Shown in pieces: positions 12,697 to 35,758 of a stretch of DNA of 64,000 nucleotides (the stretch's first letter is position 1; the number at the start of each line of letters is the position of its first letter). The stretch is taken from NCBI RefSeq assembly GCF_963678975.1, contig NC_089279.1:34353297-34417296 (forward strand), read 5' to 3'. The translations under genes and the position numbers were made by a program. This DNA is from Dysidea avara. Lineage: Eukaryota > Porifera > Demospongiae > Dictyoceratida > Dysideidae. The notes under the pieces were generated by a model. The model made no database searches and was not told the origin of the DNA. It saw only the letters and a program-made list of their open reading frames with translations.

Positions 12697-13560
12697 ATGT
12701 CCGGATCACTAGTAGAATTCCGTATTATCAAGACACACGGTAGTGTGTCGTGCGGCCCAAGAAGCCGGCGCGCCACACCCGTGAGTATATTGACAGGAAG
12801 AACGAAAACGTCATTTTCACACATTTGTATCTCGGTGATCACTTATCTGATTGGAACCAAATTTGCTACACAGTTGCCCGCCAGCCAAGGGAGTCTACAT
12901 TCCAAATTTGAAGGAAATCGCTCCAGCCATTTCCGAGATACGAGCTGCCAAAGTTTCGTTTTTTTTTCTTCGTTTTTTTTTTCTTCTTCTTCTTCTTCTT
13001 CTTCGTCTTTTCGCACACTTGCAAAAATTGCTATAACAAGCAAACGCGTACTCCGATCGCCTTGAAATTTGGCACACAGAAAGGGAGTCCAACGGCGAAT
13101 CCTAGCATCAAATTTGGTACAAATCCGTTGAATGGTTCAGGAATTATGACCGATTATTCGCGTAAAACAAGATCGATTTGTTGTCACGCCTACAGGGTAA
13201 ACCGCTTCATGGAATGAGCTGAAAATTACTATGTAGATGGAGTAACCATCGTAGGAGTGCCTTTTGGTGGTTTGAAAGGAATCGAGATAAAGACCACGGA
13301 GATATGACACAAAACCCAACCTGTGTCACAATTACGCGATCGATTTTTATGAATAAAAAAGTATTAGTTTTCACGCCTACTAGGCAAACCGCTTAGAGCA
13401 ATGAGCTGAAAATCGGTGTATAGCTGGAATAATCTTCATAGAAAGTCCTTGCTGTAGTACAGAAGAATCGGATTACAAACCACTGAGTTATGATTCGAAA
13501 GCCAACTCCGTGTAGCAAATGCGAGATCGAGATACTCTAATAGAACAGTCACCCTAATAG
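12697..13560. repeat. CpG-rich repeat unit flanking the minisatellite
   Basis: This stretch is visibly richer in CpG than its surroundings. It contains a roughly 190-bp direct repeat: both copies have TTCACGCCTAC, then AAACCGCTT, ATGAGCTGAAAAT, GGAAT, and a CGAGAT end (about 13185-13345 and 13372-13530). It includes a TTC/TTTTTCTTCTTC tract at 12958-13005. Open frames here are low-complexity artefacts. Confidence 0.55.
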
Positions 13561-13604
13561 AGCATTCGGCTAATTTATTTATTCCATTATAGAATTTTAT
13601 TACA

Positions 13605-16600
13605 TCACAAGTTATTCTGTAGGGAGTTCAGCTGCAAACAGTTAATCTTATAGACAGTTCAGCAAGAAGACAATCACCATGTGGAGAGTTAAGCAAATAT
13701 ATCACTATAGAGATTCAGAACATTACAAGTCACACTGAAGAAAGTTCAGGTCATGCACTGTGTAGAGAATTCAGCTACAATTAAGTCACTCTCTAGAGAA
13801 TTCAGTTACACAGAATTCAGCTACACACAAGTCACTGTGGAGAGAGTTCAACTACAAACAAATTACCCCTTAGAGTGATCAGCTACAAACAAAACACTTT
13901 GCAGGGTGTTCAGCTGCAACAAATCAACCTTTAGAGCGATCAGCAATGAACAAATCAACACAAATCTACCTGTAGAGAGATAAGCTAGAAACAAATCACC
14001 CTGTAGAGAGTTCAGCTACAAAAAATCACCCTGTAGAGACATCAGCTAGAAACTAGACACAATGTAAGGAGTTCAGCTACAAGCAATCACCCTGTAGAGA
14101 GTTCAGCTAAAACATATCAAACTGCAGAGAGACCAGCTACAAACAAATCACCTTATAGAGAGTTCAGCTACAAACAGATTACCTGTAGAGAGATCGGCTA
14201 CAAACAAATCAACCTGCAGAGAGATCAGCTACACACAAATCAACTTGTAGAGAGATCAGCTACAAACAAATCACCCTGTAGGGAGATCAGATAGAAACTA
14301 CACACAATGTAAGGAGTTCAGCTACAAACAAATCACCCTGTAGAGAGTTCAGCTAAAACAAATCAACCTGCAGAGAGATCAGCTACAAACAAATCACCTT
14401 ATAGACAGTTCAGCTAAAAACAAATTACCTTGTAGAGAGATCGGCTACAAACAAATCAACCTGCAGAGAGATCAGTTACACACAATTCAACTTGTAGAGA
14501 GATCAGCTACAAACAAATCACCCTGTAGAGAGATCAGCTAGAAACTAGACACAATGTAAGGAGTTCAGCTACAAGCAAATCACCCTGTAGAGAGTTCAGT
14601 TACAAACAAACCAACCTGTAGAGCGATCAGCTAGAAACAAATTACCCTGAAGAGAGGTCAGCTACAAAAAATCACCTTGTAGAGAAATCAACTACAAACA
14701 AAACACTTTGCAGAGAGTTCAGCTACAAACAAATCAACCTTTAGAGATATCAGCTAGAAACAAATCACCCTGAAGAGAGGTCAGCCACAAAAAATCACCT
14801 TGTAGAGAAATCAACTACAAACAAAACACTTTGCAGAGAGTTCAGCTACAAACAAATCAACCTTTAGAGCGATCAGCAACAAACAAATCAACCTGTAGAG
14901 AGATAAGCTAGAAACAAATCACCCTGTAGAGAGTTCAGCTAAAACAAATCAATCTGCAGAGAGATTAGCTACGTACAAATCACCTTATAGATAGTTCAGC
15001 TACAAACAAATTACCTTGTAGAGAGATCGCTACAAACAAATCACCCTGCAGAGAGAACAGCTACACACATATCAACTTGTATAGAGATCAGCTACAAACA
15101 AATCAACCTGTAGAGAGATCAGCTACAAAAGTAAGGAGTTCAGCTACAAGCAAATTACCCTGTAGAGAGTTCATCTACAAACAAATCAACCTGTAGAGCA
15201 ATCAGCTAGAAACAAATCACCCTGAAGAGAGGTCAGCTACAAAAAATCACCCTGTAGAGAGATCGGCTAAAAACAAATCACCCTGAAGAGAGGTCAGCTA
15301 CAAAAAAATCACCCTGTAGAGAGATCAGCTACAAACAAATTACCCTGTAGAGAGATCGGCTACAAACAAATCAACCTGCAGAGAGATCAGCTACACACAA
15401 ATCAACTTGTAGAGAGTTCAGCTACAAACAAATCAACCTGCAGAGAGATCAACTACAAACAAATCACCTTATAGAGATTTCAGCTACAAACAAATTACCC
15501 TATAGAGAGATCGGCTACAAACAAATCAACCTGCAGAGAGATCAGCTACACACAAATCAACTTGTAGAGAGATCAGCTACAAACAAATCACCCTGTAGAG
15601 AGATCAGCTAGAAACTAGACACAATGTAAGGAGTTCAGCTACAAATAAATCACCCTGTAGAGAGTTCAGCTAAAACAAATCAACCTGCAGAGAGATCAGC
15701 TACAAACAAATCACCTTTTAGACAGTTCAGCTACAAACAAATTACCTTGTAGAGAGATCGGCTACAAACAAATCAACCTGCAGAGAGATCAGCTACACAC
15801 AATTCAACTTGTAGAGAGATCAGCTACAAACAAATCATCCTGTAGAGAGATCAGCTAGAAACTAGACACAATGTAAGGAGTTCAGCTACAAGCAAATCAC
15901 CGTGTAGAGAGTTCAGCTACAAACAAACCAACCTGTAGAGCGATCAGCTAGAAACAAATCACCCTGAAGAGAGGTTAGCTACAAAAAATCACCCTGTAGA
16001 GATATCAGCTAGAAACAAATCACCCTGAAGAGAGGTCAGCTACAAAAAATCACCTTGTAGAGAGATCAACTACAAACAAAACATTGTGCAGAGAGTTCAG
16101 CTACAAACAAATCAACCTTTAGAGCGATCAGCAACAAACAAATCAACCTGTAGAGAGATCATCTAGAAACAAATCAACCTGCAGAGTGATCAGCTACAAA
16201 CAAATCAGCTTGTAGAGAGATCAGTTACACACAAATCAACCTGTACAGAGATAAGCTAAAAACAAATCAGAGTTCAGCTAAAACAAATCAATCTGCAGAG
16301 AGATTAGCCACATACAAATCACCTTATAGATAGTTCAGCTACAATCAAATTACCTTGTAGAGAGATCGGTTACAAACAAATCACCCTGCAGAGAGATCAG
16401 CTACACACAAATCAACTTGTATAGAGATCAGCTACAAACAAATCACCCTGTAGAGAGATCAGCTAGAAACTACACACAATGTAAGGAGTTCAGCTACAAA
16501 CAAATCACTCTGTAGAGAGATCAGCTACAAACTAGACACAAAGTAAGGAGTTCAGCTACAAGCAAGTTACCCTGTAGAGAGTTCATCTACAAGCAAATCA

Positions 16601-18190
16601 ACCTGCAGAGCAATCAGCTAGAAACATATCACCCTGAAGAGAGGTCAGCTACAAAAAATCACCATGTATAGAGATCAGCTAGAAACAAATCACCCTGTAG
16701 AGAGATCAGCTAGAAACTAGACACAATGTAAGGAGTTCAGCTACAAACAAATCACTCTGTAGAGAGATCAGCTACAAACTAGACACAAAGTAAGGAGTTC
16801 AGCTACAAGCAAGTTACCCTGTAGAGAGTTCATCTACAAGCAAATCAACCTGCAGAGCAATCAGCTAGAAACAAATCACCCTGAAGAGAGGTCAGCTACA
16901 AAAAATCACCCTGTAGAGAGATCAGCTAGAAACAAATCACCCTGTAGAGAGATCAGCTAGAAACTAGACACAATGTAAGGAGTTCAGCTACAAGCAAATC
17001 ACCCTTTAGTGAGTTCAGCTGCAAACAAATCAACCTGCAGTGAGATCACCCAAAAAAACGCACTTGTACAGAGTTCAGTTACAAACAAATTACCCTGTAG
17101 AGAGATCAGGTAGAAGAATTCAACTTGTAGAGAGTTCAGCAACAAAGAAACCACCATGTAGAGAGTTCAGCTGCAAACAGATCACCCAGTAGAAAGATCA
17201 GCTAGAAGAAGTTACCTTGTAGAGAGTTCAGTTACAAAGAAACCATCATATAGAGAGTTCAGCTACAAAGAAATTACCCCGTAGAGAGTTCAGCTATATA
17301 AGAAGTCACCTTGTAAAGAGTTCAGCTACAAAGAAACCATCATGTACAGAGTTCAGCTACAAAGAAACCACCTGTACAGAATTCAACTACAAACAAATCA
17401 CCCTGTATAGAGATCAGCTAGAAGAAGTTACCTTGTAGATAGTTCAGCTACAACAATTCACCCTGTAGAAAGATCAGCTAGAAGAAGTCACCTTGTAGAG
17501 TGTTCAGTTACAAAGAAACCATCATGTAGAGAGTTCAGCTGCAAACAAATCACTCTGTAGAGAGTTCAGCTACAAAGAAACCGCCATGTAGAGAGTTCAG
17601 CCTCATACAAACCACCTTGTAGAGAATTCAACTACAACAAATCATCCTGTAGAGAAGAAGTTACCTTGTAGAGAGTTCAGCTACAAAGAAACCATCATGT
17701 AGGGAGTTCAGCTATAAAGAAACCACCATGTAGAGAGTTTAGCTGCAAACAAATCACCTGTAGAGAGTTCAGCTAGAAACAAATCACCCCGTAGAGAGAT
17801 CAGCTGGACGAAGTCACCTTGTAGAGAGTTCAGCTACAAAGAAACCATCATGTAGACAGTTCAGCTGCAAACAAATCACCCTGCAGAGAGTTCAGCTACA
17901 AAAAATCACCCTGTAGAGAGTTCAGCTAGACGAAGTCACCTTATAGAGAGTTCAGCTACAAAGAAACCATCATGTAGAGAGTTCGGCTACAAAGACACCA
18001 CCATGTAGAGAGTTTAGCTGCAAACAAATCACCTGTAGAGAGTTCAGCTAGAAACAAAATACCCTGTAGAGAGACCAGCTAGAAGAGGTTACCTTGTAGA
18101 GAGGTCAGCTACAAAGAAACCATCCTGTATATAGTTCAGCTACATTTCAAGTCACCCAGTAGAGAGATCAGCTGCAAAAAAATATCCTGT
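13605..18190. repeat. 4.6-kb minisatellite, ~31-bp unit with higher-order structure
   Basis: Roughly 148 tandem copies of a unit close to GTAGAGAGATCAGCTACAAA followed by CAAATCACCCT (31 bases). Units are most alike in the middle and diverge toward both edges. A variant with AACTAGACACAATGTAAGG recurs at 14051, 14295, 14542, 15612, 15859, 16468, 16714 and 16962. Within blocks it is spaced 244-248 bases, that is 8 units, so the array has a higher-order repeat. No open frame crosses it. Confidence 0.95.
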
Positions 18191-18378
18191 GGGCATGTAA
18201 TAAATATATGTATATAATTTGTATAATTACTAATAAAATCAAAAATAATTGAAGTGCTAAAATTCTTCTTTAAGTTCTTTTCTTCTTCCTGTAGTAAAGA
18301 AAAAAACACATGGGTTAAAGAAGCCCCAAAGCCAGCCATAGGCCGGCTTTGCAGTATACAAATACAAAAAGAAGTGAT

Positions 18379-18702
18379 ATCTAATCAAAAACAGCCAAGC
18401 TGTAAAAAAAGGTGCGGCCCCCAAAAAGGCCATGGTGAAAAAAGATGTGAAATCCAAGGTGGCGGCCAAGAAATGGCTGTGATGGTAGGTTAATGGTTAC
18501 ATTTTAATAACGACAATTCAGGTGAATTTTGTGCCGCTTGATCTTGGCACCAAATTCACCTGAATTGTTGTTATTAAAATGTAACCATTAACCTACCATC
18601 ACAGCCATTTCTTGGCCGCCACCTTGGATTTCACATCTTTTTTCACCATGGCCTTTTTGGGGGCCGCACCTTTTTTTACAGCTTGGCTGTTTTTGATTAG
18701 AT
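18379..18702. repeat. Near-perfect long hairpin (157-bp arms, 10-base loop)
   Basis: The two halves are reverse complements around 18540/18541. I saw only two mismatches and no indel; the central GTGCC..GGCAC closes a 10-base loop. One arm reads as a Lys/Ala-rich peptide (KKGAAPKKAMVKKDVKSK) before stops. The flanking sequence 18330-18380 and a diverged stretch near 9700-9760 share the AGCCAAGCTGT motif, so arms come from a dispersed repeat. Likely a fold-back transposon. Confidence 0.9.
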
Positions 18703-29133
<10,431 letters not shown>

Positions 29134-29257
29134 CTAACCATGTATTATAATTATTGCACGTAATTGTATTATAATTCCTCAATGTATTTATAAATCCGTT
29201 CTGTTTAATGCGCGCCTTCTTAGCAGCAACGCCCACTCTAATTGTCTATTGTGTAAT

Positions 29258-31231
29258 ATGTGCAAGATGAATAACTTGTGGAGTGTTATGCTAATAGTCA
29301 CCATCTGGATAAAGGCGGGGATCACAGGTGCTGTTGAAATAAGCGCCGAGAGAGTTCAACTACTCGAACAGCAAGTCAACGACTTGACAAGGAGGCTACA
29401 ATTACTTGAAACGAAATGGTATGCTATTGTAAAAGATAAGAATGGAAGAAATAACATTAAGGCACCAGCTAGCTATTGATGGTTCATCCGTATATCTATA
29501 AAATACGGAGCAATAATAATGTGTACTCCTTCTATACAGCAACACTGCTCCAGTGATAGGATCTTCTGAACAATCAGGAGGTGTGACGATACTGAATGCC
29601 AACCGTAAGCAGCATGTACACATGTGTGACCCTGTGCTGGTAAACTAGCTACACGGTATAGCTATTAAAATGTTGCATCTCTGCATGTTGACAAAAAAGG
29701 GTTTTAATGAAAAAGCAGAAAAATCACCAGTGTCCATGTGAGAGATTTTACCAAGAGTTATTAAGTAAAGGTGTTTCCCCATATATTCATCACCTAGTTA
29801 TCAACAGTTAATTTTCTGTTGCAGTAAACAGTATCAATTTGAATTTTACAGTGTGTTTGTACAGGCTACATTGGTAGTTTGACATTCTCTCAAAATTTGA
29901 ACTCTTGATTTTATTAGAGGTTTAAGCAGCAAGAGTTCATAATATTGCTCTAGCTACTATTTGATTTAAGAAAGTAGAAAAAGTCATGTCATGTAGTTTG
30001 TTGATAATCAATTAGTGGAAACCTGTGTATTAAAGGACACCTTGGGGGACAGACCAAACCAAGTGTCCTGATTTTCCAGGTCAGTTTACATCCTAAGCGA
30101 TACTTTTTAACTAGTGTCCTCATTTTCAAGTCTCCTGATTAATAGGTTCGGCTAAAACAATCCATGAGAAGTTACAAAGGTTTTCAGATTGGTTGTCCGC
30201 AAGTATGTTGTTTATGTGTAATGAATAGCCAATGGCGTTTAAGCAGTGAATTTGAATTCTAATTTCATTGGCTATTCACTGCATAACATATGCTATGCAG
30301 TCATGGCCGATTAACCTGAAAGCTGTAAGTAATGGTTGAATGGATGGGAAATCCTGTATCCCAGGCAAACTGTTAAGGTAGTCAGCTTTTCAAAAATACC
30401 AGGGTTACCTGTCACCACCAGGGAGTAACAGTTTAAAGCCTTTTGCAGGTCCCTACTGGGATAGTGAATGATAGATAAAAGTGGTTGTATTTTCCTTTGT
30501 AACTTTGTTGTGATATACCAATACGTGTACTTACTTTAAAACAACATGATTCATAGCAAGTTAATTCCACAGAAATACCAAGAGCAAATTGTAAGAGAAT
30601 TTTGGAAGAGGATGCCAGTTCACGTAGTGGTCTATACCGTATAGCACTGACTGACCAAAGAGAATTCACTGTCTACTGTGACATGGAAACAGATGGTGGA
30701 GGTTGGATTGTTATTCAACGGCGAGTTGACAACACCACTGACTTCTACAGGAATTGTGCAGAGTACAAAAACGGGTTTGGCAGCCTTGAGACCAACTTTT
30801 GGCTTGGCTTGGAAAGGATTCATCTTCTAACACATGAAGGACCTCATGAACTGTTGGTCACCATGTCTGATCACTCTGACAAAGAAGCTGTTTCTAAATA
30901 CAAACACTTTAGTGTAGCTAATGAAGCTTCTGGCTATCAGTTACATATTCGGGATTACGTATTTGATACAAGTGATGGTGGAGATGCATTGACTCTGCAT
31001 CATAGATCCAAGTTCTCTGCTTATGACTGTGACCAAGATTCCAGTGATGAAAACTGTGCTGTTGAACATCGCGGTGGCTGGTGGTATAGGAGCTGCTTTG
31101 AGTCAAACCTTAATGGTCGATATTACAATGATGGAATGAGCAACAGTGAAGAAGATGGTATAATCTGGCTTCCTTTCACAGGATACGAATATTCAGCTAG
31201 GACAGTTAGCATGGCCATTCGACCTCAATGA
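29258..31231 (+). CDS. Secreted fibrinogen-related protein (coiled coil + fibrinogen C-terminal domain)
   Basis: Three phase-consistent exons: 29258-29418, 29540-29604, 30573-31231; 294 residues. The first exon encodes a hydrophobic signal peptide (the ATG at 29258 or at 29267, giving MNNLWSVMLIVTIWIKAG) and a short coiled coil (VQLLEQQVNDLTRRLQLLE). The third encodes an entire fibrinogen C-terminal domain: NCKRI near its start, GGGWIVIQRR, NFWLGLERIHLLT, a calcium-site-like DCDQDSSDENCA, then GGWWYRSC and NLNGRYYNDG. Such proteins (ficolins, tachylectins, angiopoietin-like) act outside the cell, binding glycans or receptors, often as oligomers held by the coiled coil. Whether this one is a lectin, an immune recognition factor or an adhesion protein cannot be told. 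It starts 125 bases after the SH2D4-like stop. Confidence 0.9.
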
Positions 31232-32544
31232 CATTTGATTTCTGTATATTCTTAAATAATTATACTGAACATGATGATGTCTTTGTTAGTTGATGTGTAT
31301 GTATTGTCTAATGATCAACTGTTGTGACTGTTGTATTAGAGAAGTTTGTCCACATTGATACTACAATACTAATGTGACTAACATACAGATGGGATTTGTA
31401 GTACGTATATAGGGAGTATCCCTTCACATCCACTTATTGTCTTTGCTACTGGCTTTGAGACCACTACACTTTACAAACATCTGGCCTCTCTTTCATTTGC
31501 AAAGTTGGAGATAAATTATTATCATGTCAAGTCATTTCCTTTGTTTAGGGGCAGTGGAAATGAAAAATAGAAATGGAAGACTGAATGAAGTCAATACTTC
31601 ATATGCATGTGTGCTAGACCTCTTAAAGTACAAACACTACATGTAAAACCATTGTTTGAAGACCAGATTATTATAAACACCAAAAGACGTACCATATTGT
31701 AGCCTGTCACCTGTAGGTCCCCTGGCATGTCATGACTCCAATAAGACCACCACACCATTTGGGTTCACATGAGTGTATGTATAGTCAGTCGCCCAAAATT
31801 TAAGATAATGGCTACTAGACTTTACTCACTGACTATTTGATCATTTACTGTAACTTTTCCATCCATTTACATTGTTTCCAATTTCCCTTTTCTTTGCTAC
31901 ACCGTGCCATTACCTAGCTGACCTAATTTATCAAGATTGGGGTAGGTATAGGCATTTTCTTTTAAAAACTATATAATCCACGCCCTTTCAGATTAAAATT
32001 GCACCCAGAACCTGTCTCAAGGCATGACAACCTCATCTAATTTAATCATCTTCCTTACAACACTGTAACATGTGATGTCACATAAAGGTCATGTGATCTG
32101 GTCATACTAGATTACATCATGTGAATCAGCCAGTTAGATCACCTGACCAGTTTCCCTGTAACTTTATATGGCAAAACTGTTTGTTACCAAAAATAGTGAC
32201 ATATTAAAAAAAATTATATGTAAAAACAATTGTAAGTGTAAAAAATATTTTTTGTAGAAGTAAAACGTCTTTATAAAACTAGTAAAAAATATGTATTGTA
32301 TTGATCCATTAAAAAATAACTAAAGTTTCAGTTGCTTGCCTCCTGTAATTTACTTGCAACAACCAACCATTTCCTAATTATAGTACAAAAGATATAAAAT
32401 TTATAACACTTGTTATAATCTTCATGACTGATAAATTTCAGAGAGATGATACATATATACAACATGTGGGGGATATGTTACAATATCATACATCATGGTA
32501 TATAGTTGGATGAGATATATAGTACAAGTATTTGTGTTGCAGGT
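31232..32544. other. Convergent intergenic region
   Basis: This lies between two convergently transcribed genes and contains their 3' ends. AT-rich; no gene, tandem repeat or clear inverted repeat was seen. Confidence 0.5.
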
Positions 32545-34451
32545 CTACCTTCTGGCTGCCTTTGCCTTCTGAGAGCTACTGAGAAGTATTTCCAATTGTT
32601 TATTCATTTCCTATGTATTTACATGTATTTGAAGAATATCTAAGTAGTCTGTAAGCTAGCACATGCACATACATACGTACTTTGATTCTTGTCTCCAAAA
32701 ATAAGCTGTGCTTGTCAAGCTTCTGAATGCTGATCTACATGTAAATAAACAATATACTGACATGATATTTATATTCAGAAATTCTTACTTCCGTTTCTTT
32801 TAAAGCATGTTCCAAATTCCTGACTACTGAAATTGGCACTTTACCAACCCGCTGATCAAGATAAGACTGAGTTAAAAGTCTTTGTTTCACTATCTACAAC
32901 AAATACACATGTAAGCATGACTCATGTACACTATATCAGAAACACCTTTAGTTGTAGTTTTTCAACTTTATCTGAAAATTCGATGGCTTCAGATGATTCC
33001 TCACGGGGTACTACAATGAATGCAGCAAGCAAAATAAAAACAGTTTAGCTTCCGGCCTCCACCTTCACAAACCAGAGTATACAATACATATGAAGTCGTT
33101 ACTAACCTACTACTGGAGCCTCTAGATTAGCCTTAGCTGTGGCATAGTTTTCAGTCTCTTCTTTCAGCACTTCCTGTAAACTATGTACATGCAATATGAA
33201 CTATTTTAACATCAACGTATAAGTCCAGTACAGCTATCTCAGGGATGCCTCGTTGGCAACAGAAATGTGATCGACCATTTTTTTACTAGCAGGCATTTAT
33301 CCTAAGCCCATGTGCCTAAAAAATGTAGTAAAAATGTATGATCTGGCCACGTGAGACTTTAGATAGTTTGGTGTAGACTACCACATAATATGGTCATCTC
33401 AACAAAAACTGCATAAATCACATCATTTAGTTATTTTAAGTATTATCTACAGTGTCCAAGGAATGGGTCCCCAACAATTCAATTTATTATGATGAGTAGT
33501 TTTGGAAGAGAAAAGAAATCATTTTGTACAGTGCATGTTGCACAGTGCATCTAAATTACTGCATGGAACTGTTTTTATAAGACTATGTCTGACACCACAA
33601 TGTTATCAAAATAACATCAATTATCATGATACAGTTGATATCACTAATCAATAAATAGGGTTTTACAAAATATCATACATTACATACAACCCAATTGAGA
33701 CAATTTTTTGGTCCAATTCATGACCCTATTAATGAGGTACACATTGTCACAGCACATACATACCGAGCGTTCTCTGCTACCAAAGAAGTGACACCACTTT
33801 CTAACTTGTTCACACTAATCCGAAGTCTTTCAATATCCTCTGACTGATACAAGTGTACTGGTTCTTGTGGTTGTAGAGGAACACTTTCAATAATTTGCCA
33901 CAAATACATGTCATACATAGCCTTGGGGGAGGAAAAAACATATATACTACATCAGTTACACAGCAGTACTTAAGCACCTTAATTTCTTGAAGTGCTTCTC
34001 CATACAGGCTGGATGATCTTATTATTTGATCAAACAGAATACGATAGGTTTGTAAATTATGTAGTGGATGGTCTTGTAGTGTATGAACATCACTTAACTG
34101 TGGAATGATACAGTATGACATTAAATTCACATAACTTACACGCACACACCCACATGCAAGTACGCACACCACACATGCACAAACACATTACACGTGCAAG
34201 TCAGCTCAGGCTCTATATGTACTTACATGATGCTGACGTCTAAATGTGCCCACTCTATCAGGAACATGATGAACAACGTTTTTGTCATAATCAACAAACT
34301 TCCCATGTTGTTCTTTCTTAGTACATCCTGTGTGTTGGTCAGGTAACACTGCAATTGGATAGGTTGGTTGAGATTGACTCCACTCCTTTGGCTGGCATAG
34401 GGAGGGCGACATGCTACGCTTCTTAAGCTTCCTGTCTCGTCCTGCAATCAT
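32545..34451 (-). CDS. Coiled-coil protein, possibly TSNAXIP1/C6orf118-related
   Basis: Eight minus-strand exons with matching phases: 34451-34227, 34097-33978, 33921-33764, 33180-33107, 33010-32946, 32893-32789, 32734-32681, 32610-32545 (TAG). 288 residues. The start is the first in-frame ATG (MIAGRDRKLKKRSMSP); a second lies 13 codons on. The N-terminal 75 residues are basic and low in predicted structure; then comes LQTYRILFDQIIRSSSLYGE with a following IKAMYDMYL, and after that a mostly helical, Glu/Lys-rich coiled coil to the end. The LQTYR..F..I....YG..L..IK..Y pattern recalls TSNAXIP1 and C6orf118, sperm/cilium-associated proteins, but this is from memory and weak. An X-box-like site lies about 175 bases upstream. 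The exon-intron structure is convincing even though the family is not. Confidence 0.75.
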
Positions 34452-34623
34452 TTGTGGTGTGCTACACACGTTAGAGCGCTTTAATTAGAATTGTTTATTT
34501 AAAAAACAACTACGACGATAAAGGTAAATTTACAGTATTACCTTTGGCATAGTAAGTAAGCAAAGTCCCCTTGCAGTGAAATCAAGTTATTGCATCTTTA
34601 ACACATCGGTTGATAGTTTCTTG

Positions 34624-34636
34624 GTCGCTAAGCAAC
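34624..34636. promoter_or_regulatory. RFX X-box-like motif
   Basis: GTCGCTAAGCAAC is an imperfect palindrome with one perfect X-box half site (AGCAAC) and one 5/6 match (GTCGCT). RFX factors bind such sites about 50-200 bases upstream of ciliary genes. It is 173 bases upstream of the minus-strand start codon. Confidence 0.5.
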
Positions 34637-34639
34637 AAA

Positions 34640-34860
34640 CGCCTAGCACGCACGTGATTGACAGGAGAGAGCGTTATACGGAGAACTACGATAGTCAGGA
34701 TACTACCTCACAAAAGGTGTTTTGTAGCTTGTGAACACTAAGGACGCGTGAAAGTGTGTTGGACTACTGAATCAGTCTTGCAAAGTTTTTATTTTGACTA
34801 GAAGCCTTCAACGATTTTTGAAGAAGAATTTAGTACCACCCAGTAGGCAACTGGTAAGAT
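34640..34860 (+). promoter_or_regulatory. CpG-containing divergent promoter and possible non-coding first exon
   Basis: A CpG-richer stretch between the minus-strand coiled-coil gene and plus-strand sequence. It ends in a strong donor (GGCAACTG then GTAAGA at 34855). It could be an untranslated exon of a plus-strand transcript, possibly the antiporter gene at 43128 whose start codon lies just after an acceptor; the 8-kb gap makes this speculative. Confidence 0.3.
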
Positions 34861-35758
34861 TTCTGTTAACTTTTTGCTGTTTTTGTGTTTTTGTGTTTGG
34901 CTTCAATCTACCCTAATAATTTATCATCTTTCATTTATTTTCTTGATATGCACACAAGAAATTCGTTTTGTGCACTATTCACGGCGACTGTCATTGGACA
35001 TCCGTCGAATATTAACCATTCCGTTGCAAAAAAAAAATTCTCTCGTGTTGAGAAGCCATATCTTGTCTAGTTTAAGGTTTATGACCTTTAAGAGCTGATG
35101 TATGGTGTGTCTTACCTCCTTACTTGTGAGAGGGGTGGCTTGATTCAACGTATAAAGAGATGTACCAGTGGTTGCATGTTTCTGAAGAGAGTACTTTGTA
35201 CAGATCAATGATGGTTTCATCTCTTTATAGAGCGGTTGCATGTTACGTCACAGGTGTGGCGTTCAACTAAAACGTGTGGAATTTGTACAGCCAGGTGCTG
35301 GGAAAATTGCGTGTTTCATTTTCCTGTTTTTGTAGAGTGACTAACAGCCAAACTGCGTCGATGTTGATAATCGTCTGTTATCAGGTACTAACATACTAGA
35401 GTAGTGAGAGCATAGCCGGTCTGCTTTGTGGCTACATGGCGAAAACAGTGTGTATTCGCCCACGCATTAACAGGTCCACCTGTAAGTTGAAATGGTGAGG
35501 CTAAACTGCTTTCTTCATAATTGTGTCAGAAAAACTCTTTTAACACATTGGTAAGTGTGAATACGTATCTGTCTTCGTGAGCGTGCTAGCAAAAAGCGGA
35601 ATTTTATTGTAATTCCAGAAACCAGGCCAGCTACGCTCTCGTCCTTCTAGTATATTAATACCTTATAATAGGTGAATGTAACACTGTAGTATCTAAGCTA
35701 TCCATACTTGCGTTGTGGCAGTAGAATCGAATACGCAATTTTCATGCATTGTGGTAAT

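Noticed and set aside
12697-13092. Open frames on both strands around the TTC tract
   Set aside because: Low-complexity Ser/Phe or Glu/Lys/Arg runs produced by the trinucleotide repeat.
13605-18190. CRISPR-like array
   Set aside because: Units are contiguous ~31-bp tandem copies with no unique spacers, and the window is animal DNA.
34874-35241. Short coding genes next to the divergent promoter
   Set aside because: Several overlapping short frames with no family features; the poly-A run breaks them. More likely transcript leader or intron.
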